64,000 bases of DNA from Aculops lycopersici (taxonomy: Eukaryota > Arthropoda > Arachnida > Trombidiformes > Eriophyidae), in the NCBI GenBank assembly GCA_015350385.1, contig WNKI01000001.1, positions 600,496 through 664,495 of the forward strand. Direction: 5' to 3'. Of this stretch, positions 34,326-45,196 are shown piece by piece. The position numbers and the translations under genes are program-made. How positions within the stretch are numbered: the stretch's first letter is position 1; every line of letters begins with the position of its first letter. The notes below the pieces were generated by a model, which had not been told where the DNA came from, made no database searches, and worked only from the letters and a program-made list of their open reading frames with translations.

Positions 34326-34549
34326 GTAAGTCGAAATTGAATCGCTTGCATGAGATTCGTTTTGCTTCCCTTTGATTGTGATATTCAACTAACATTATAC
34401 CTGAATTCTTGCATGTCACCTGTCATAATTATCTCCTATGTTTAACCCTAACTCACCTGCATGTAAAATTACCACCACCACCACCACTAACACATGATCA
34501 ACTAACTAACAACCTGTGCTATGACTTGATCCTATGTGGTGACTGATAG

Positions 34550-34675
34550 ACGTCAGAGCCTCAACTAGATCAATGTCAGGCGCTCGAGCTAGATCTCCGT
34601 TCGGCTGGTTAAGAAAGTCAACTCGCTCGCTCGGTGGTCGGCCCGAGAGTCCCGATGGAGGCGAATCCTCGACTG
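34550..34675 (+). CDS. beta-Spec: Beta-spectrin, exon 3 (linker)
   Basis: A 126-nt exon between acceptor GATAG and donor CTG|GTATAT, phase 1 on both sides. It encodes a Ser/Arg-rich linker (SMSGARARSPFGWLRKSTRS) before the PH domain. It is symmetric and therefore a candidate cassette exon. The coding call rests on matching phases and continued openness rather than on strong homology. Confidence 0.75.
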
Positions 34676-34809
34676 GTATATAATCAGCCCAATCGCATGA
34701 TCCTAAGTTTACCTTGTTTTAACTAGACTTAGCCTCCATACTAGTCTAGGGGAACTATTCAAAACTAACTCCAATCTCACCACCCTAAACTAACACAAAA
34801 TCTCCACAG

Positions 34810-35288
34810 GCGGACCACAAGAGGACGACGGAGGCATCTTCAGAGGCCAGATATACAGGAAGCACGTTTGGGAGAGCATGTCGAAGGCTGCCGCTAACAG
34901 AGCTTGGACCAAGCACTACTTCGTGGTTAGGCCAGGCCAATTGGTTGCATTCAAGGACCCCAAGCATGTTAAGCAAAACAAACCCGAAGAGGATCCGCTA
35001 AGTCTCGCCGGAGCTTCCATTGAGGAGGCAAAGGATTACAAGCGAAGACATTGCTTTAAGTTGAGATTTACAGACGGAAATGAGTTTATGTTCAAGGCAA
35101 AGGACGATGCCGAGATGAACTTGTGGATGGATAGTCTGAGGGCTGCCGCCGGGGAGCTCGAGTCGTCAACTATGAGCCAGGCGTCAACGAGTCGAGCTCA
35201 AACACTGCCAGCTTCGGGATCCTCGGCAACCGGCAGCGCCACTGCCGAGAAGAAGAAGGGTGGCTTTTTTACCCTGAAGCGCAAGTAA
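34810..35288 (+). CDS. beta-Spec: Beta-spectrin, exon 4 (PH domain and C terminus)
   Basis: This exon starts after CTCCACAG and joins exon 3 as G|GC. It encodes the carboxyl-terminal pleckstrin-homology domain: GQIYRKHVWES, RAWTKHYFVVRPGQLVAFKD, KLRFTDGNEFMFKAKDDAEMNLWMDSL, with the invariant carboxyl-helix Trp. The beta-spectrin PH domain binds phosphoinositides and targets the skeleton to membranes. A Ser/Ala/Thr tail ends in a basic GFFTLKRK. The stop TAA is at 35286-35288. Confidence 0.95.
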
Positions 35289-36327
35289 ACTTGACTGAGC
35301 AAAATAGGCATCGATCCAAATGAATCTTCGTTTAGTATTCGCCGACACAAACACTTTACCCATACCTACTAGTATTGAAATTTGCACCCGAAACTGCATA
35401 CAGGAACAAAAGTAGCTGACAAACCTTCGGAAGCAAGCATGCTCCAAGCATCGAGCATCGACCTAATTGGTTGTCGGAGAAGGAGTAGCTACTTTTAAGC
35501 TTAAAAGAAACACTAGCCTTATAATCTAGGTTCACCTAAAAGAAAATTATCGTCACTCTACTTCTTAGTAAGCGAGGCAAGTAATACTACATACCCAAAA
35601 AGAAGAGAAAATGGCAAAATGGTAGGGTTCAAGGAGAAGGAACACTCGAGTTGTTGCGCGACTTCTCGTGATTTCGTTTCCTTTCTCTAAACCCAAACAG
35701 CATGCAATAGACGCTCCTGCCAACTAGAAATCTGTCATCGTTTTAGATGCATATGAAATGAATGAGACTCTTGTATACACAACAAAAACAACTACATTTT
35801 ACTACCACCATATTATACCCTAATGTACCCAATTTTATGGACGATACCCCTGCGCTCGATGTAGGCTCATTAGCGTAATCGAACATCAACTATCATCGTC
35901 GTCGTGGTCTCCCACACACTTACACATTTATGCACTACAACATGATGAACTTTTACCCTTTATTCGGAACCCCGCAACAATAGCATCACCAACTGAAGAA
36001 ACTTATTCATTGTCAAAAAACCGCAAGACGTCAACGACGATGATTCGGATGCAACAACGAAGTATTTACACCTACGGATGTAACTAAACTCTAACTATTG
36101 TTGTTGTTTTTTCTCGTTCATGTAAATGAGAATACCAAAGCATGAAGCGAAAACAACACCAGCGATATTATCAGCATCATCTAAGACCTAAACGTGAATA
36201 AACATTAAAAAATTTATGTTTAGTATACAACATGAGCATGTTATTATAAGCAATATATTCACAATCTATCATCACTTTGAACCATGGGATTCCTCTTTGG
36301 GTGTCACGGTACAGAATTCACCTCGTC
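35289..36327. other. Beta-spectrin 3' flank and UTR
   Basis: About 1 kb of AT-rich sequence between convergent genes. AATAAA occurs near 36195 (GTGAATAAACATT), a plausible polyadenylation signal for beta-spectrin. No other feature was recognised. Confidence 0.6.
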
Positions 36328-39300
36328 TCAGGTTGCCGAGGCATCTCTTGGATCTGATGGTTGTTTTAAGATGGCCGTAGATCTTGGGATATCAATCAAT
36401 AGAGGCGGATGGGCTCTTGGCGCCTGCTTCAGCTCGCAGGACAACGAATAGTTGTCTCTCTGTTCCCTCGGTTGCCGATTATTCGCCACTGGACTACTGT
36501 AGGGCCGCACGAGATAGCTCATCGGATCATCGAGATCCCTTAAATCTAGTTTGTCGCCAGGTGAACTTGCGAGAGTTACATCCGAGTGGCCACTCGTCGG
36601 CACGGAACCAGATGACGGATACTGATCCCTCGTGAGCGAGTTCCGGTGCAAACTTTCCAAACGCGACAAGCCAGATCGAAACTCGGCTTGCACGCGGCGC
36701 GTTTCCCTCGATAGATCCTCCAGTTTGTCCATGATGATCTTGAGATCTATTGAGTGGTACACATTGGGGTCGGAAATTCCGCCGTTGGTTTCATAGCACC
36801 TGGTTGTCGGAGTGGCCACCAGGTGTTTGTTAATGTTGATGTTGTTGCTAGTGCTGCCGCCGCTAGGGAGCGAGAAATTATTCCACTCGTTCAGTCTCAG
36901 GCGCAGCTCCTGCTGGAGTCTCCAGGTCGCGTTTCCGGTGGCCAGTCTACTTTCCGAGCTTTGAGGTTGCAGCGAGTTATCCGACATGGACAAATTGAAT
37001 CGATTGCGTTGCATAAACCTCAATCTATGGCTTGAGGTGCCGACGACGTCAGAGGCATCGGTGGCTGTTGTCGTTGTCGTTGGCGATGCAGTGATGCCAA
37101 GTCTCGCGCTCACTTCCGCCGCTAGTCCGCTCCTATCGTTGGCGGTGCTATGGATGTGGCAGCAACCATTTGGTCCCCGTCCACATTGTCGATCTGTAAT
37201 CATTTCAGATTGCGACTTTCCAGGCTTCGTGTCGGCGGCAAACGAGAGTGACTTTTTCATCGGCGGCCTCTTGGTCAGTGTCGGTCGCATGGCTGTGGCT
37301 GTGGCTCTCTGATTGGCTCGCTCGCCTTCCGCCACTATCGGAAGCGGACCGGACTCTCTATTGCCACCGCCACCGCCACCACTGACACCACCACTACTAC
37401 TGGCAGACGCAATCCTGACCCTGAACGAGGAGTTGCTTGGTCGTCTCGGTTGCAATTGAACCGATGGTTGGGCTTGACTTTGTTGTTGGCTCGCGACAGG
37501 TGCCGAGAGTGGCGTTGTGGGAGGCGGCGGTGGCGGCGGCGACGCCGACGCCGACGTCAACGACGAGTGTCGATGCGCTAGAGCTAGAGGCGGAGCTGGT
37601 TGTTGCATTGCAATCGATAGCGAGCCGAGAGGAGTTTGGAATCCACTCTCGTCCATGGCGTCCAGTAGCTGATTGCTCATATCGTCCGTGAGGCCGTACA
37701 GAGAGGGCGACATTCTCTTCGATCTCGGGTAGCCACTTGGAGGATCGTCCTGAATGCCGCCACAGCTACCGCCAATGCCGCCACAGCTACCGCCAATGCC
37801 GTCGCCGCCGTCGCCGCACACCGTGGACATGGAATCGTTGTTCAACTGATCGTCGTGCAACAATCCATCCTTACGCAAGATCTGCTTACCCTTCTCAACC
37901 AATAGAGTCTTGGCATCTGGATAATCCTCAAGCACATTCCAAAGATCCTGTTTAGAGAGAGCGAAGAGGTCAGAGTAGCCAACGGAGCGAACGTTTGCCG
38001 TTCTCCTGTTTCCAGTCTTCACTCCCGAGATGTTCAGTATGCTTAGCTCGCCAAAAACTGAACCGTCACTTAGGGTTCCATAGACAGTCTTACAATCTTC
38101 GGCTAGCACGTTGAGCTCGCCCCTCTTCACGATGTACATTTCCTTGCCCACGTCGCCAACTCGACAAATGTAATCTCCGGGGCTGAAAACTTGCAACCTG
38201 AGCTTCAGCACCAACTGAACCAGGAGACCAGGCTCACAATCTTGAAACAACTGGACCCTCTTCAGTGTTTCCAGGTGAACGTGTATCGCGGTTTCGGCTT
38301 TCAATCGGTCAGGTAAAATTGAGGTAACTGCATCCTCGTCGAGCGTTTGCCTATTGGCCCACAAATAATCGAACCACTTGATGATTCGCTCCTCCAGCTC
38401 CTTATTGACCTTTCTAAATTTCATCCATTGCTTAACACTGTCCATTTTGTGCTGAAATTCAGCGCGCGCCGCGTTCATATTTGTAATCATGCTACCAATA
38501 TTACCCACGATAGTGGCAAAAATCAACAGTCCAATGAGAAAATCAATCACCACAAAGAGATACTCCTCGTCCCGTTCGGGCATCGGAACCTCCCCGATTG
38601 TCGTCAAGGTTAAGGTCGACCAATAGAAGCAATAAATGTATTGGTGGGCGAGAGAGTCGTTCTCCGGCGCGTAGCTAGTCTGTTCACGTTGTCCAATCTT
38701 ACTGGCAGTTAATGATGCTGCTGTTGCAGCGGCACTAGTGGCATTAGAGGCAGCACCAGGTGAAGCTTGCGAGTCTGAGCCAAGGGCACTGACCCCATTA
38801 GTTAGCGGCTGGTACACCCAATGGTCTGAGCCGAAGCCAATGGCATAACTGACGGCAAAATAGAGACAGGCGTTCCAGTGAATAATGACGAGGATATAGA
38901 ACACAAGCTTGCTTATGCGAAATACAAACGGAAAGTTTGTGGCGCTTTCAGTTCGATCAAAGAATTGGGCCAATCGATGGAATTTGAGTAATCTATTGAG
39001 CCTGATGATAACTGGGCAAGGCACTCGATTTGGAAGACAGCGAGCCGACATTAGAGGGTAGGCCAAGTCGGTGGGCAACACACTGAGCACATCCAACTTG
39101 AAGGCGATCGACGAGAGATAGTGGCGCATGAGTTTGCTTGATCGGCGCACTAAAATTCCCTGCTCCAGGTAACCGGTGCGCGAGTTTGCCACCATGTCAA
39201 TCAAATAGATTAAGTCGCATAGGTAGTCGAGGAAGTACCAAGTTTTCGGTTGCAAATTGTGCAGATTCCAGAAAATTCCACGTCCAATGATGAAGATAAT

Positions 39301-39385
39301 ATTGTAACAAACCGATAAGCTTATAATGGCAAGCCAACGGTAGTGGACGGAGCGAGTCGGATCAATCACAAATGTGCCAGCAAAT
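36328..39385 (-). CDS. CngA: Cyclic-nucleotide-gated cation channel, CngA type, exon 3 (channel core, CNBD, tail)
   Basis: This exon encodes the whole channel core after the acceptor CTAAAAG. It starts FAGTFVIDPTRSVHYRW, the typical entry to S1 (GTG, not ATG, precedes ATT GAT, so translation does not begin here). S1-S4 follow with the short S4 RLNRLLKFHRLAQFF, then a pore YWSTLTLTTIGEVPMPERD with the CNGA-type filter glutamate, S6, a C-linker, and a cyclic-nucleotide-binding domain with GDVGKEMYIVKRGELNV, FGELSIL and NRRTANV (Arg/Thr contacts for cGMP). The carboxyl half is low complexity (Gly, Pro, Gln, Ser). It contains a coiled coil (IIMDKLEDLSRETRRVQAEF) that corresponds to the CLZ trimerisation zipper of CNGA subunits. 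The channel opens on cGMP/cAMP binding in sensory or neural membranes. Confidence 0.94.
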
Positions 39386-39489
39386 CTTTTAGAGTTTTAG
39401 TAGGTGGGTGGATTTTGGTTCTTGGTTAGATAATGGTGCTGAAATTTAAAATGCAATAATAATTCATAATCAAGAGTGGAGATACTCAC

Positions 39490-39776
39490 AAGCCGAAGCA
39501 GAGACTCTCGCGATGCTCGGAGCTTTGAGCCTCGCAGTTGGCCTGGTTGTTCACCGCAAAGCGCTTGAGAAATTGGTCGTCTTCGTGGTCGATGGGACGA
39601 ACCTTTTGGGTTGAGCTAGTGAATGACATAATCGACGATTGCGACTTTATCCGGCGTCGATTCTTCCTCCCAAGTGTCGCACCTCCTCCGGCGCCAGTCG
39701 AATCATCGTCGCCGGCCTTGAGCTCCGAACCTTCCAACGTGGTCGCTGCTTGATCTTGGACATCGTAGGTGCGCAG
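39490..39776 (-). CDS. CngA: CngA-type channel, exon 2 (cytosolic N terminus)
   Basis: A 287-nt exon with acceptor TATAG and donor CTT|GTGAGT, separated by a 104-bp intron from exon 3. Phase 0 in and phase 2 out match both neighbours. It encodes a polar segment with a basic cluster (GRKNRRRIKSQSS) and ends SLCFGL before FAGTFVID. Confidence 0.85.
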
Positions 39777-39886
39777 CTATATAATGCGAGGTGAGTTTTC
39801 AGGTATTACAACAAGCTGGAGTTAGTTTGACTAAACTCATTTAAATTATCTCAGACAAATAACCTTGCTTCCTTGACTTCACTTAC

Positions 39887-40099
39887 CCTGGCCATTTGCG
39901 TCATCTTGCTTATGGAGAAAGGCGGACGCTGGCCGCGAGGCTGCCGCTGGGGCTGCTGCGATTGCTCATCCCCGAGACTCTCACTTCCGGTTGGCGGCAT
40001 AATCACAAAGACTTCGTCCTCTTGTCGCTGCTCGTTTTTATTGCTGATGCTGTTGTTGTTTCTGTCGGTGTTATTCTTGTCGTTGTCTTCGTCGCCCAT
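39887..40099 (-). CDS. CngA: CngA-type channel, exon 1 as seen (N terminus)
   Basis: It encodes an Asp/Asn/Gln-rich amino terminus ending FSISKMTQMAR, with donor AGG|GTAAGT and a 110-bp intron to exon 2, phase 0. The first in-frame ATG is at 40099. The frame remains open upstream for about 30 codons without an ATG, so an additional 5' exon joined near 40160-40175 is possible. From this ATG the protein would be 1185 aa. Confidence 0.7.
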
Positions 40100-40159
40100 A
40101 TCGTTGCTTTCAATCTGACTATCTACTGGTCGAAAGACAATGTTGGCTAAACTCTCCAC

Positions 40160-41849
40160 TTTGAGGCTCCTCGCGAAAATCCAAACAGGAAGTGGGTCAA
40201 GTTATGGTCGTCACTCTTAAACTAGTATTAGTTCCACTACTGCTTTCTTATTTTAGAGTCGATGTTTGATTGATGATTAGATATCTCGCTCAAAACTCCA
40301 CTCAACTGCTCTCATACAGATAGTCTGTCTTGACTCACTACAAGTTTCAAACTATCGGCATCCGCTCACTTGAGCGCTCTCTTAGTTGATGGCCATTTGA
40401 CGGACGTACCCACTCATATAGACTCCATCTAAACCAATCTGCTCCTCCGAACAAAGATCCCACACTCATGATACTGCTGGGGCTATCTACGCCAAATTTT
40501 ACATTGAGAGACCAAATGAAACGTTTTGCCACAGATTGATCAACTTGCGTGCCAAGAGACACTTGCCGCTTTGCGGCCCAACGCGCGACTGATTGCCTTT
40601 GTAAATGATAGCGACTGATGGAGTTGGAAAGACAAACCTTCAGTTGGGAGTGTTAGCCAGCAACCTTTGATTCTGCGCACTAGATGGAAGTGGCACGTGA
40701 AAAAAGAGCAACTTCCGTTGTTCGGTTGCGTGGTTGGCGCTTGTTTTTGTTGACTTCGTTGTCGCTGAGGGACAGGCACAACGAATGTGAGCTGTTCACT
40801 TTGCCAACAAGCTTACAGGCGTCAATTGATCGACTCCTAAGTGTAGGTCGTTCGATTGACCGGCGTGACCATCACCGAGCTTCAAGATGTAATCGAAATT
40901 TCGATACGTTCAAGGGATACTGCTAGCAATGAACACCAAGTAAGCCACCGAGCGCTAGGTGGTTGTTCAGGAGCTTACTTGGTGCACGTTGCGCGAGCAC
41001 AAACTCCTTCCAAGACATTGGATATGGAACAAGTTATTTATGAGTATAAATTATGATCAACATTAAGTTTGCTCAAGAGTAAGGAACTGTGCTTTCTCAA
41101 GTGGATGGCGAAATCGTTTGATCAAAGTTACTCGAGCACTCGCAACTGTCACTGGAGTCCAGCTGGGATAGAGGTTTGGATTGTTCTATGAATCGTCAAG
41201 TGTCACATAGGACCAAAAGACTAGCTACACAAGGACTTGCGAGCTTAGCAAACTTCTGACCAACCTTCGAATGTTACGTCGATAGCAAGACGGACTGCGA
41301 CAAAACTAATCCCTGGACTCTCGCCACTCTCACCAGTAAACATAAGAACAACAACTACCAAGACACGAGAGGTTCGTGCTTTGGATTATGCAATCTGAGA
41401 AGAGTACTGGCAACACGGTGACGGGTGTCATGTGACAACAGAACAACGATAGTGAGACTGCAACAATACGTTAGAATGTCCACTCCTCACGGATTCCTTT
41501 CCTTTCCCTTCCTCTCTAATTATCTGGTAACATGAGCACTATTCTCTACTGTAAATAATTTTGATAATCAATTCATAAGGATGTCCCTGCGACTGGTGAT
41601 GCTCAGGATTCGAATAATAGGAAATTTATTCTCCTCATCTGAGGATTTGATAGGATTCGTTCATTGGATAACTTGATGATAGATTATTTAAGTGGCCGAG
41701 ACAACCCTTTCCGCGAGTGGATTGTTGATTTTGATTGTTGTTCAGATGCGATATTGAGAATTGATATTTCTTTTCGTGTTGCTGTTACAGGTGATGGTGA
41801 GTTAATATTGATTAATACTTTTAGAAATAGAATCGAAGGTGCCAATACG
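40160..41849. other. Intergenic region between the CNG channel and drk
   Basis: It lies upstream of the CNG gene (minus) and downstream of drk (minus). It contains a nested inverted repeat at 40934-40984. No credible ORF or RNA gene was seen. Confidence 0.5.
40934..40984. repeat. Inverted repeat with 12-bp perfect arms and nested inner stem
   Basis: CACCAAGTAAGC (40934-40945) pairs with GCTTACTTGGTG (40973-40984). The 27-nt loop contains CCACC and GGTGG, which can form an inner stem. It is either a hairpin in a transcript or a dimeric site; function unknown. Confidence 0.75.
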
Positions 41850-42524
41850 TTACTCCTGGGGATTTTCAAAATTATTTGGCACGAATCTTTTGACGAATGT
41901 GGCCGGGAAAAAGCCGGATCGCTCGCCTATCCGGCCGCCCCACCAATTCTCATCCGTCGAATCGAACACCGTAATTATCTCGCCCTGTTTGAATTCAAGC
42001 TCCTGATCATCGTCTCCTTCTTCCTTGTTGAAATCAAACATGGCTTCAACTATAAATTGACCACCTTCGTCCAGGTCACATAGGAGAATGGTACTTGTTC
42101 TGCTCACTGTTTCATGTCTGTAATTTTCAACTAATTCATTGATGCTGTAAAAATTCTTTTGCCATAACAAATACCTTCCATCTGGATTTCTTAATATGCG
42201 AAAGTGTTGCACCGATAAGCCACATTTAACGCTTAAGCTAAAATCTTTTGGCGAGGACTCGGATAATCTAACTAGGAAGGCACCCTCTCTTTCATTGCTG
42301 CGCAGCATGTTCTCCGCAGTGGCCCGAGCTATCCGGCCCATATACCAACTTGGCTTCTCTATTCTTACATAATTTCCAGGTATGTGTCCCTTCTCGCCAT
42401 CCTTCTCTGCATCATACCAGTCAACTCGGTCACCGAAATTTAATATCAACAACTTGTCACCCTTCCTAAAACTCAACTCTGACGGATGTTTCGCGACGAA
42501 GTCATGAAGCGCTACGGCCTCCAT
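41850..42524 (-). CDS. drk: Drk / GRB2 SH3-SH2-SH3 adaptor
   Basis: This encodes 224 aa in one exon, close to the 211-217 aa of other GRB2 proteins. The adaptor links phosphotyrosine on receptor tyrosine kinases to Sos and so activates Ras. The amino-terminal SH3 (residues 1-56) starts MEAVALHDF, with ALYDF changed to ALHDF. The SH2 domain (about 58-152) contains W-MGRI and FLVRLSESSPKDFSLSVK, with the phosphate-binding Arg present and the following Glu replaced by Leu. The carboxyl-terminal SH3 (about 158-215) contains VEAMFDF, ENWWGGRIGERSGFFPATFV. All three domains are complete. It is divergently arranged with REV3; without the inserted LTR element the two start codons would lie about 584 bp apart. 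Confidence 0.96.
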   Translation of the reverse strand: MEAVALHDFVAKHPSELSFRKGDKLLILNFGDRVDWYDAEKDGEKGHIPGNYVRIEKPSWYMGRIARATAENMLRSNEREGAFLVRLSESSPKDFSLSVKCGLSVQHFRILRNPDGRYLLWQKNFYSINELVENYRHETVSRTSTILLCDLDEGGQFIVEAMFDFNKEEGDDDQELEFKQGEIITVFDSTDENWWGGRIGERSGFFPATFVKRFVPNNFENPQE

Positions 42525-42802
42525 TTTGAGATTTGTGGGTGGTTGCTTTGGATTTGTAGATTACAATGAGGTCAGTTCTAATTGTGAGAATTCTATTATA
42601 AGTTGGTTTATCAGTATTTACCTGGCAAATGAAAATAGTTTAGAATAAGTATGATTGGTTGAGTATAAATACAAATAAATAAATGCAGGTGCAGTGTGTT
42701 TTTCTCGGGGCTTAATACACATTTAACGGTCAGTGTTATGGTCATGGGATTTTTGGGAAGTCGGTGGCTTTTGTTCATCGGAGAATCCGAACACACACTT
42801 TG
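42525..42802. other. drk upstream region
   Basis: The drk-side half of the divergent drk/REV3 intergenic region, cut by the LTR element. It is AT-rich and no further features were recognised. Confidence 0.5.
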
Positions 42803-42806
42803 CTAG

Positions 42807-43002
42807 TGTAACGCGATAGTGCTCATTTTGAGCGTAATCTGTAAATCGCGCTCTGTGCGCCCATTCTGTGCAACCATTTCGAAAATAAACTTCACTTATG
42901 CTTTAGCAACTCACGAGTTAACATCTAAAGCCCAGTTACTTTACTATTTGGATTTACCATCGACCTTACAATATTGTAACGAAGTTAGTTTGGAACGTTA
43001 CA
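42807..43002 (+). repeat. 5' LTR (196 bp)
   Basis: Terminal inverted bases TGTAACG...CGTTACA. It contains AATAAA at 42884-42889 as a candidate polyadenylation signal. It is identical to 45399-45594 by eye. The short ORF inside it is not a gene. Confidence 0.95.
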
Positions 43003-43003
43003 T

Positions 43004-43021
43004 TGGCGTCCCCTTCGATAT
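43004..43021 (+). other. Putative primer-binding site
   Basis: TGGCGTCCCCTTCGATAT starts two bases after the LTR with the expected TGG (complement of tRNA CCA end). The tRNA partner is not identified. Confidence 0.5.
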
Positions 43022-43049
43022 CCAATAGTTCTCAAGTATATAAGTCACC

Positions 43050-44345
43050 ATGCCAATTTCGACACGTTCGTCTAAACCGGCAACCCTTTCATCATCAATC
43101 GAAAGCGGGTCTGCGTCTCAAGACCAATCTACAAACCCAAGTTCCAACGACACCACAGAAGCGTTTCAAGTTGAGGATCGTCAGGGACCTGCACGTGCAG
43201 GCCCGTCCTCCGATAGCACAGAATATCTATCTGTACAGTTCAAAATGCTCCTTGAGCTTAACTCGGGCATGCAACTGCAGATCTCAGAACTGGCATCAAA
43301 ACTTGACCAAGTAATGAGTGCAAAAGGACATTTAGGTAAGACAGTGTCAGAGCAAGCGACTCCGCAAACGAACCATCAATCGAGAGATGTCTCTTCCAAC
43401 CTTGAACCCAAAGCCAACTTGGCGGACTTCAAACAAACTCATCATGAGGCATGTGCCTCCTCACCATCCGACGTCGCGGCGACCACCCATAGTGCAACCG
43501 AAGATTCGGACTTTGAATCATGTCGAGAAGCAAGTGCTGACCAACCTCACGTGAGGCAATGGACTCGACCCAATCTTTTTGAGCATAGTTATGCTCGAAC
43601 CTCAAACTCAATACCAATTCATCAGATCGAACCACCAAAGTTTAGTGGCGATCGACTCAAGGCGCTCTCGTGGTTACGTGACTACGAAGACTGTATGAAT
43701 ATCAATGGATACAACGACACCCAGAAGCTACAAAGGGCACGTGCCTATTTGGAGGGTGAAGCTAGAGAGTGGTACAACACCAAAGTACACCTAGTCAAAG
43801 ACATCGACTGGTGGTCACTGAGAAACTCTTTCTATTCAACATTCTGTGGCTCCGACACCCGAAGCCTCTTCCAGAGAAGGCTTACTGAGGGAAGAATGAG
43901 ACCTGGAGAGCCGCCAAACACTTACTTCAACAGAATTGTCAACATCTGTACCGAATTCAACCCATCAATGTCACAAAAGACCTTGGCCAAGAAGGTTGCG
44001 GCTGGACTTGACCCCACAACTCACAACAGCTTGGCTGGTCTTGAGGATCCAGATGTCTGGACACTCGAGTGGCTTGCTAAGAGATTAGAGCGGTTCCGGC
44101 CGGAAATCACCTCACGTGAGGACAAATTTGAAAATCCGCGCCACAAAGCCCCTAGCTCTGATCAACCAGAAAACCTACAGATAAGAGACTTAGCCACGTG
44201 GCTTTGCCTCAATTGTAGTCAAGTCGGTCACGACAAAGCCGACTGCCCAAAACAACTTGACGAACAAAGAGTGAAAGCTAATAGGGAGAAGCTCCGAGAA
44301 AAGCGACGCAACAGCGTTCAAAATGGCGACCATGGCACCAACTAG
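43050..44345 (+). CDS. Retrotransposon Gag protein (capsid domain and zinc knuckle)
   Basis: This encodes 431 aa. The amino-terminal third is polar and Ser/Gln-rich with a short predicted helix (LELNSGMQLQISELASKLDQ). The capsid-like Retrotrans_gag region covers about residues 190-350 with GDRLKALSWLRDYEDCM, AREWYNTKVHLVKDIDWWSL and MRPGEPPNTYFNRI. A CCHC zinc knuckle CLNCSQVGHDKADC lies near residue 389, followed by a basic tail. Gag packages element RNA into particles. The frame is intact and ends in its own stop with no overlapping pol frame, so it is probably translated but depends on enzymes of another element. Confidence 0.9.
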   Translation: MPISTRSSKPATLSSSIESGSASQDQSTNPSSNDTTEAFQVEDRQGPARAGPSSDSTEYLSVQFKMLLELNSGMQLQISELASKLDQVMSAKGHLGKTVSEQATPQTNHQSRDVSSNLEPKANLADFKQTHHEACASSPSDVAATTHSATEDSDFESCREASADQPHVRQWTRPNLFEHSYARTSNSIPIHQIEPPKFSGDRLKALSWLRDYEDCMNINGYNDTQKLQRARAYLEGEAREWYNTKVHLVKDIDWWSLRNSFYSTFCGSDTRSLFQRRLTEGRMRPGEPPNTYFNRIVNICTEFNPSMSQKTLAKKVAAGLDPTTHNSLAGLEDPDVWTLEWLAKRLERFRPEITSREDKFENPRHKAPSSDQPENLQIRDLATWLCLNCSQVGHDKADCPKQLDEQRVKANREKLREKRRNSVQNGDHGTN

Positions 44346-45196
44346 CCTGGTCGCATCGCAATATGCGCGCCAAAAACTTGCCAGCGAATTGACACCTAAG
44401 CTGCTCTTACTCGGAGAACATAATAAGTCGCGGGATTGTAGGCAGTGTTGATACTGGTATCACCGTGCTACCCGGCCACGTGGCCAGGATCCCAAAAATA
44501 ACCGCAACATCAATGACGAAGGTGAGACGGTAGTAATGAAAAAGATGGAAGACTACCCTCATGCCATATTAGCTATAGTTTTGGCTAACCAAGACATCCC
44601 ACGTGGGGCCTAAACTTCATTGAAACCTTCAAAAAACTAGACTACGCCGACAATGACTCACGTGAGTCTTGTGTGGCAATCTGCAGAAAATGGCAATCGC
44701 ATAACTTGCTATCAATAACAAAACACTTAATCCTTTCGTTTTGAAAGCGAGTCAGCGTCTCGAGGCCAGTCACCGTCCGATGACACCAAAGAAGCGATAC
44801 AAGTTGAGGATCGTTAGGGATTTGCACGTGCAATCCCGTCCTCCGATAGCACAGAATATCTATCTGTACAGTTCAAAATGTTTCCTTGAGTTAAACTCGG
44901 CATGCAACTGCAGATCTTAGAACTGGCATCAAAACTTGACCAAGTAATGTGTGCAACAGGATCTTTAGGTGACCCCGTGTCCGGGCAAGCGTCTCCGCAA
45001 ACGAACCACAAACCTAGAGATGTCTCTACAATTAATGGACAAGAAGCTCATACGGCGGACCAATCCCAACCAACAAGACAATGCGAGGCACGTGCCTCAC
45101 CACAGTCCATTGTCACGGTGAACACCCATAGTGAAGCCTAGGAACCGGATTATGAATCAAGCCAAGTAGCAAGTTCCAACCATTCTCACGTGAGAA
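43188..45196. repeat. Array of extended CACGTG palindromes
   Basis: There are eleven perfect palindromes centred on CACGTG, at 43188-43201, 43545-43556, 43736-43745, 44110-44121, 44192-44203, 44474-44485, 44598-44607, 44655-44668, 44822-44833, 45085-45098 and 45183-45196, plus a CATGTG variant at 43447-43460. Total palindrome lengths are 10-14 bp with different flanks (for example CCTG, CCT, AGC, GGC, GACT, TTG, GAGG, TTCT). They lie in gag and in non-coding interior but not in the LTRs. Confidence 0.9.
44346..44744 (+). pseudogene. Post-gag remnant, possibly decayed protease region
   Basis: There is no long ORF. A short stretch near 44440-44530 reads GIVGSVDTGITVLPG in one frame, which recalls a retroviral aspartic-protease DTG motif but is broken on both sides. 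It may mark the site where pol was deleted. It contains CACGTG palindromes at 44474, 44598 and 44655. Confidence 0.3.

Noticed and set aside
39367..39369. Start codon of the CNG channel core exon
   Set aside because: The codon is GTG within a conserved VIDP motif and lies inside an exon spliced to 39490-39776.
42819..43028. 69-codon ORF in the 5' LTR and its 126-codon extension from the 3' LTR (45411-45791)
   Set aside because: Both lie in the LTR repeat; the identical frame is a by-product of identical LTRs and has no known domain.
44430..44530. DTG-containing fragment as an active retroviral protease
   Set aside because: Only a short stretch is open and it is flanked by stops; kept only as a possible remnant.
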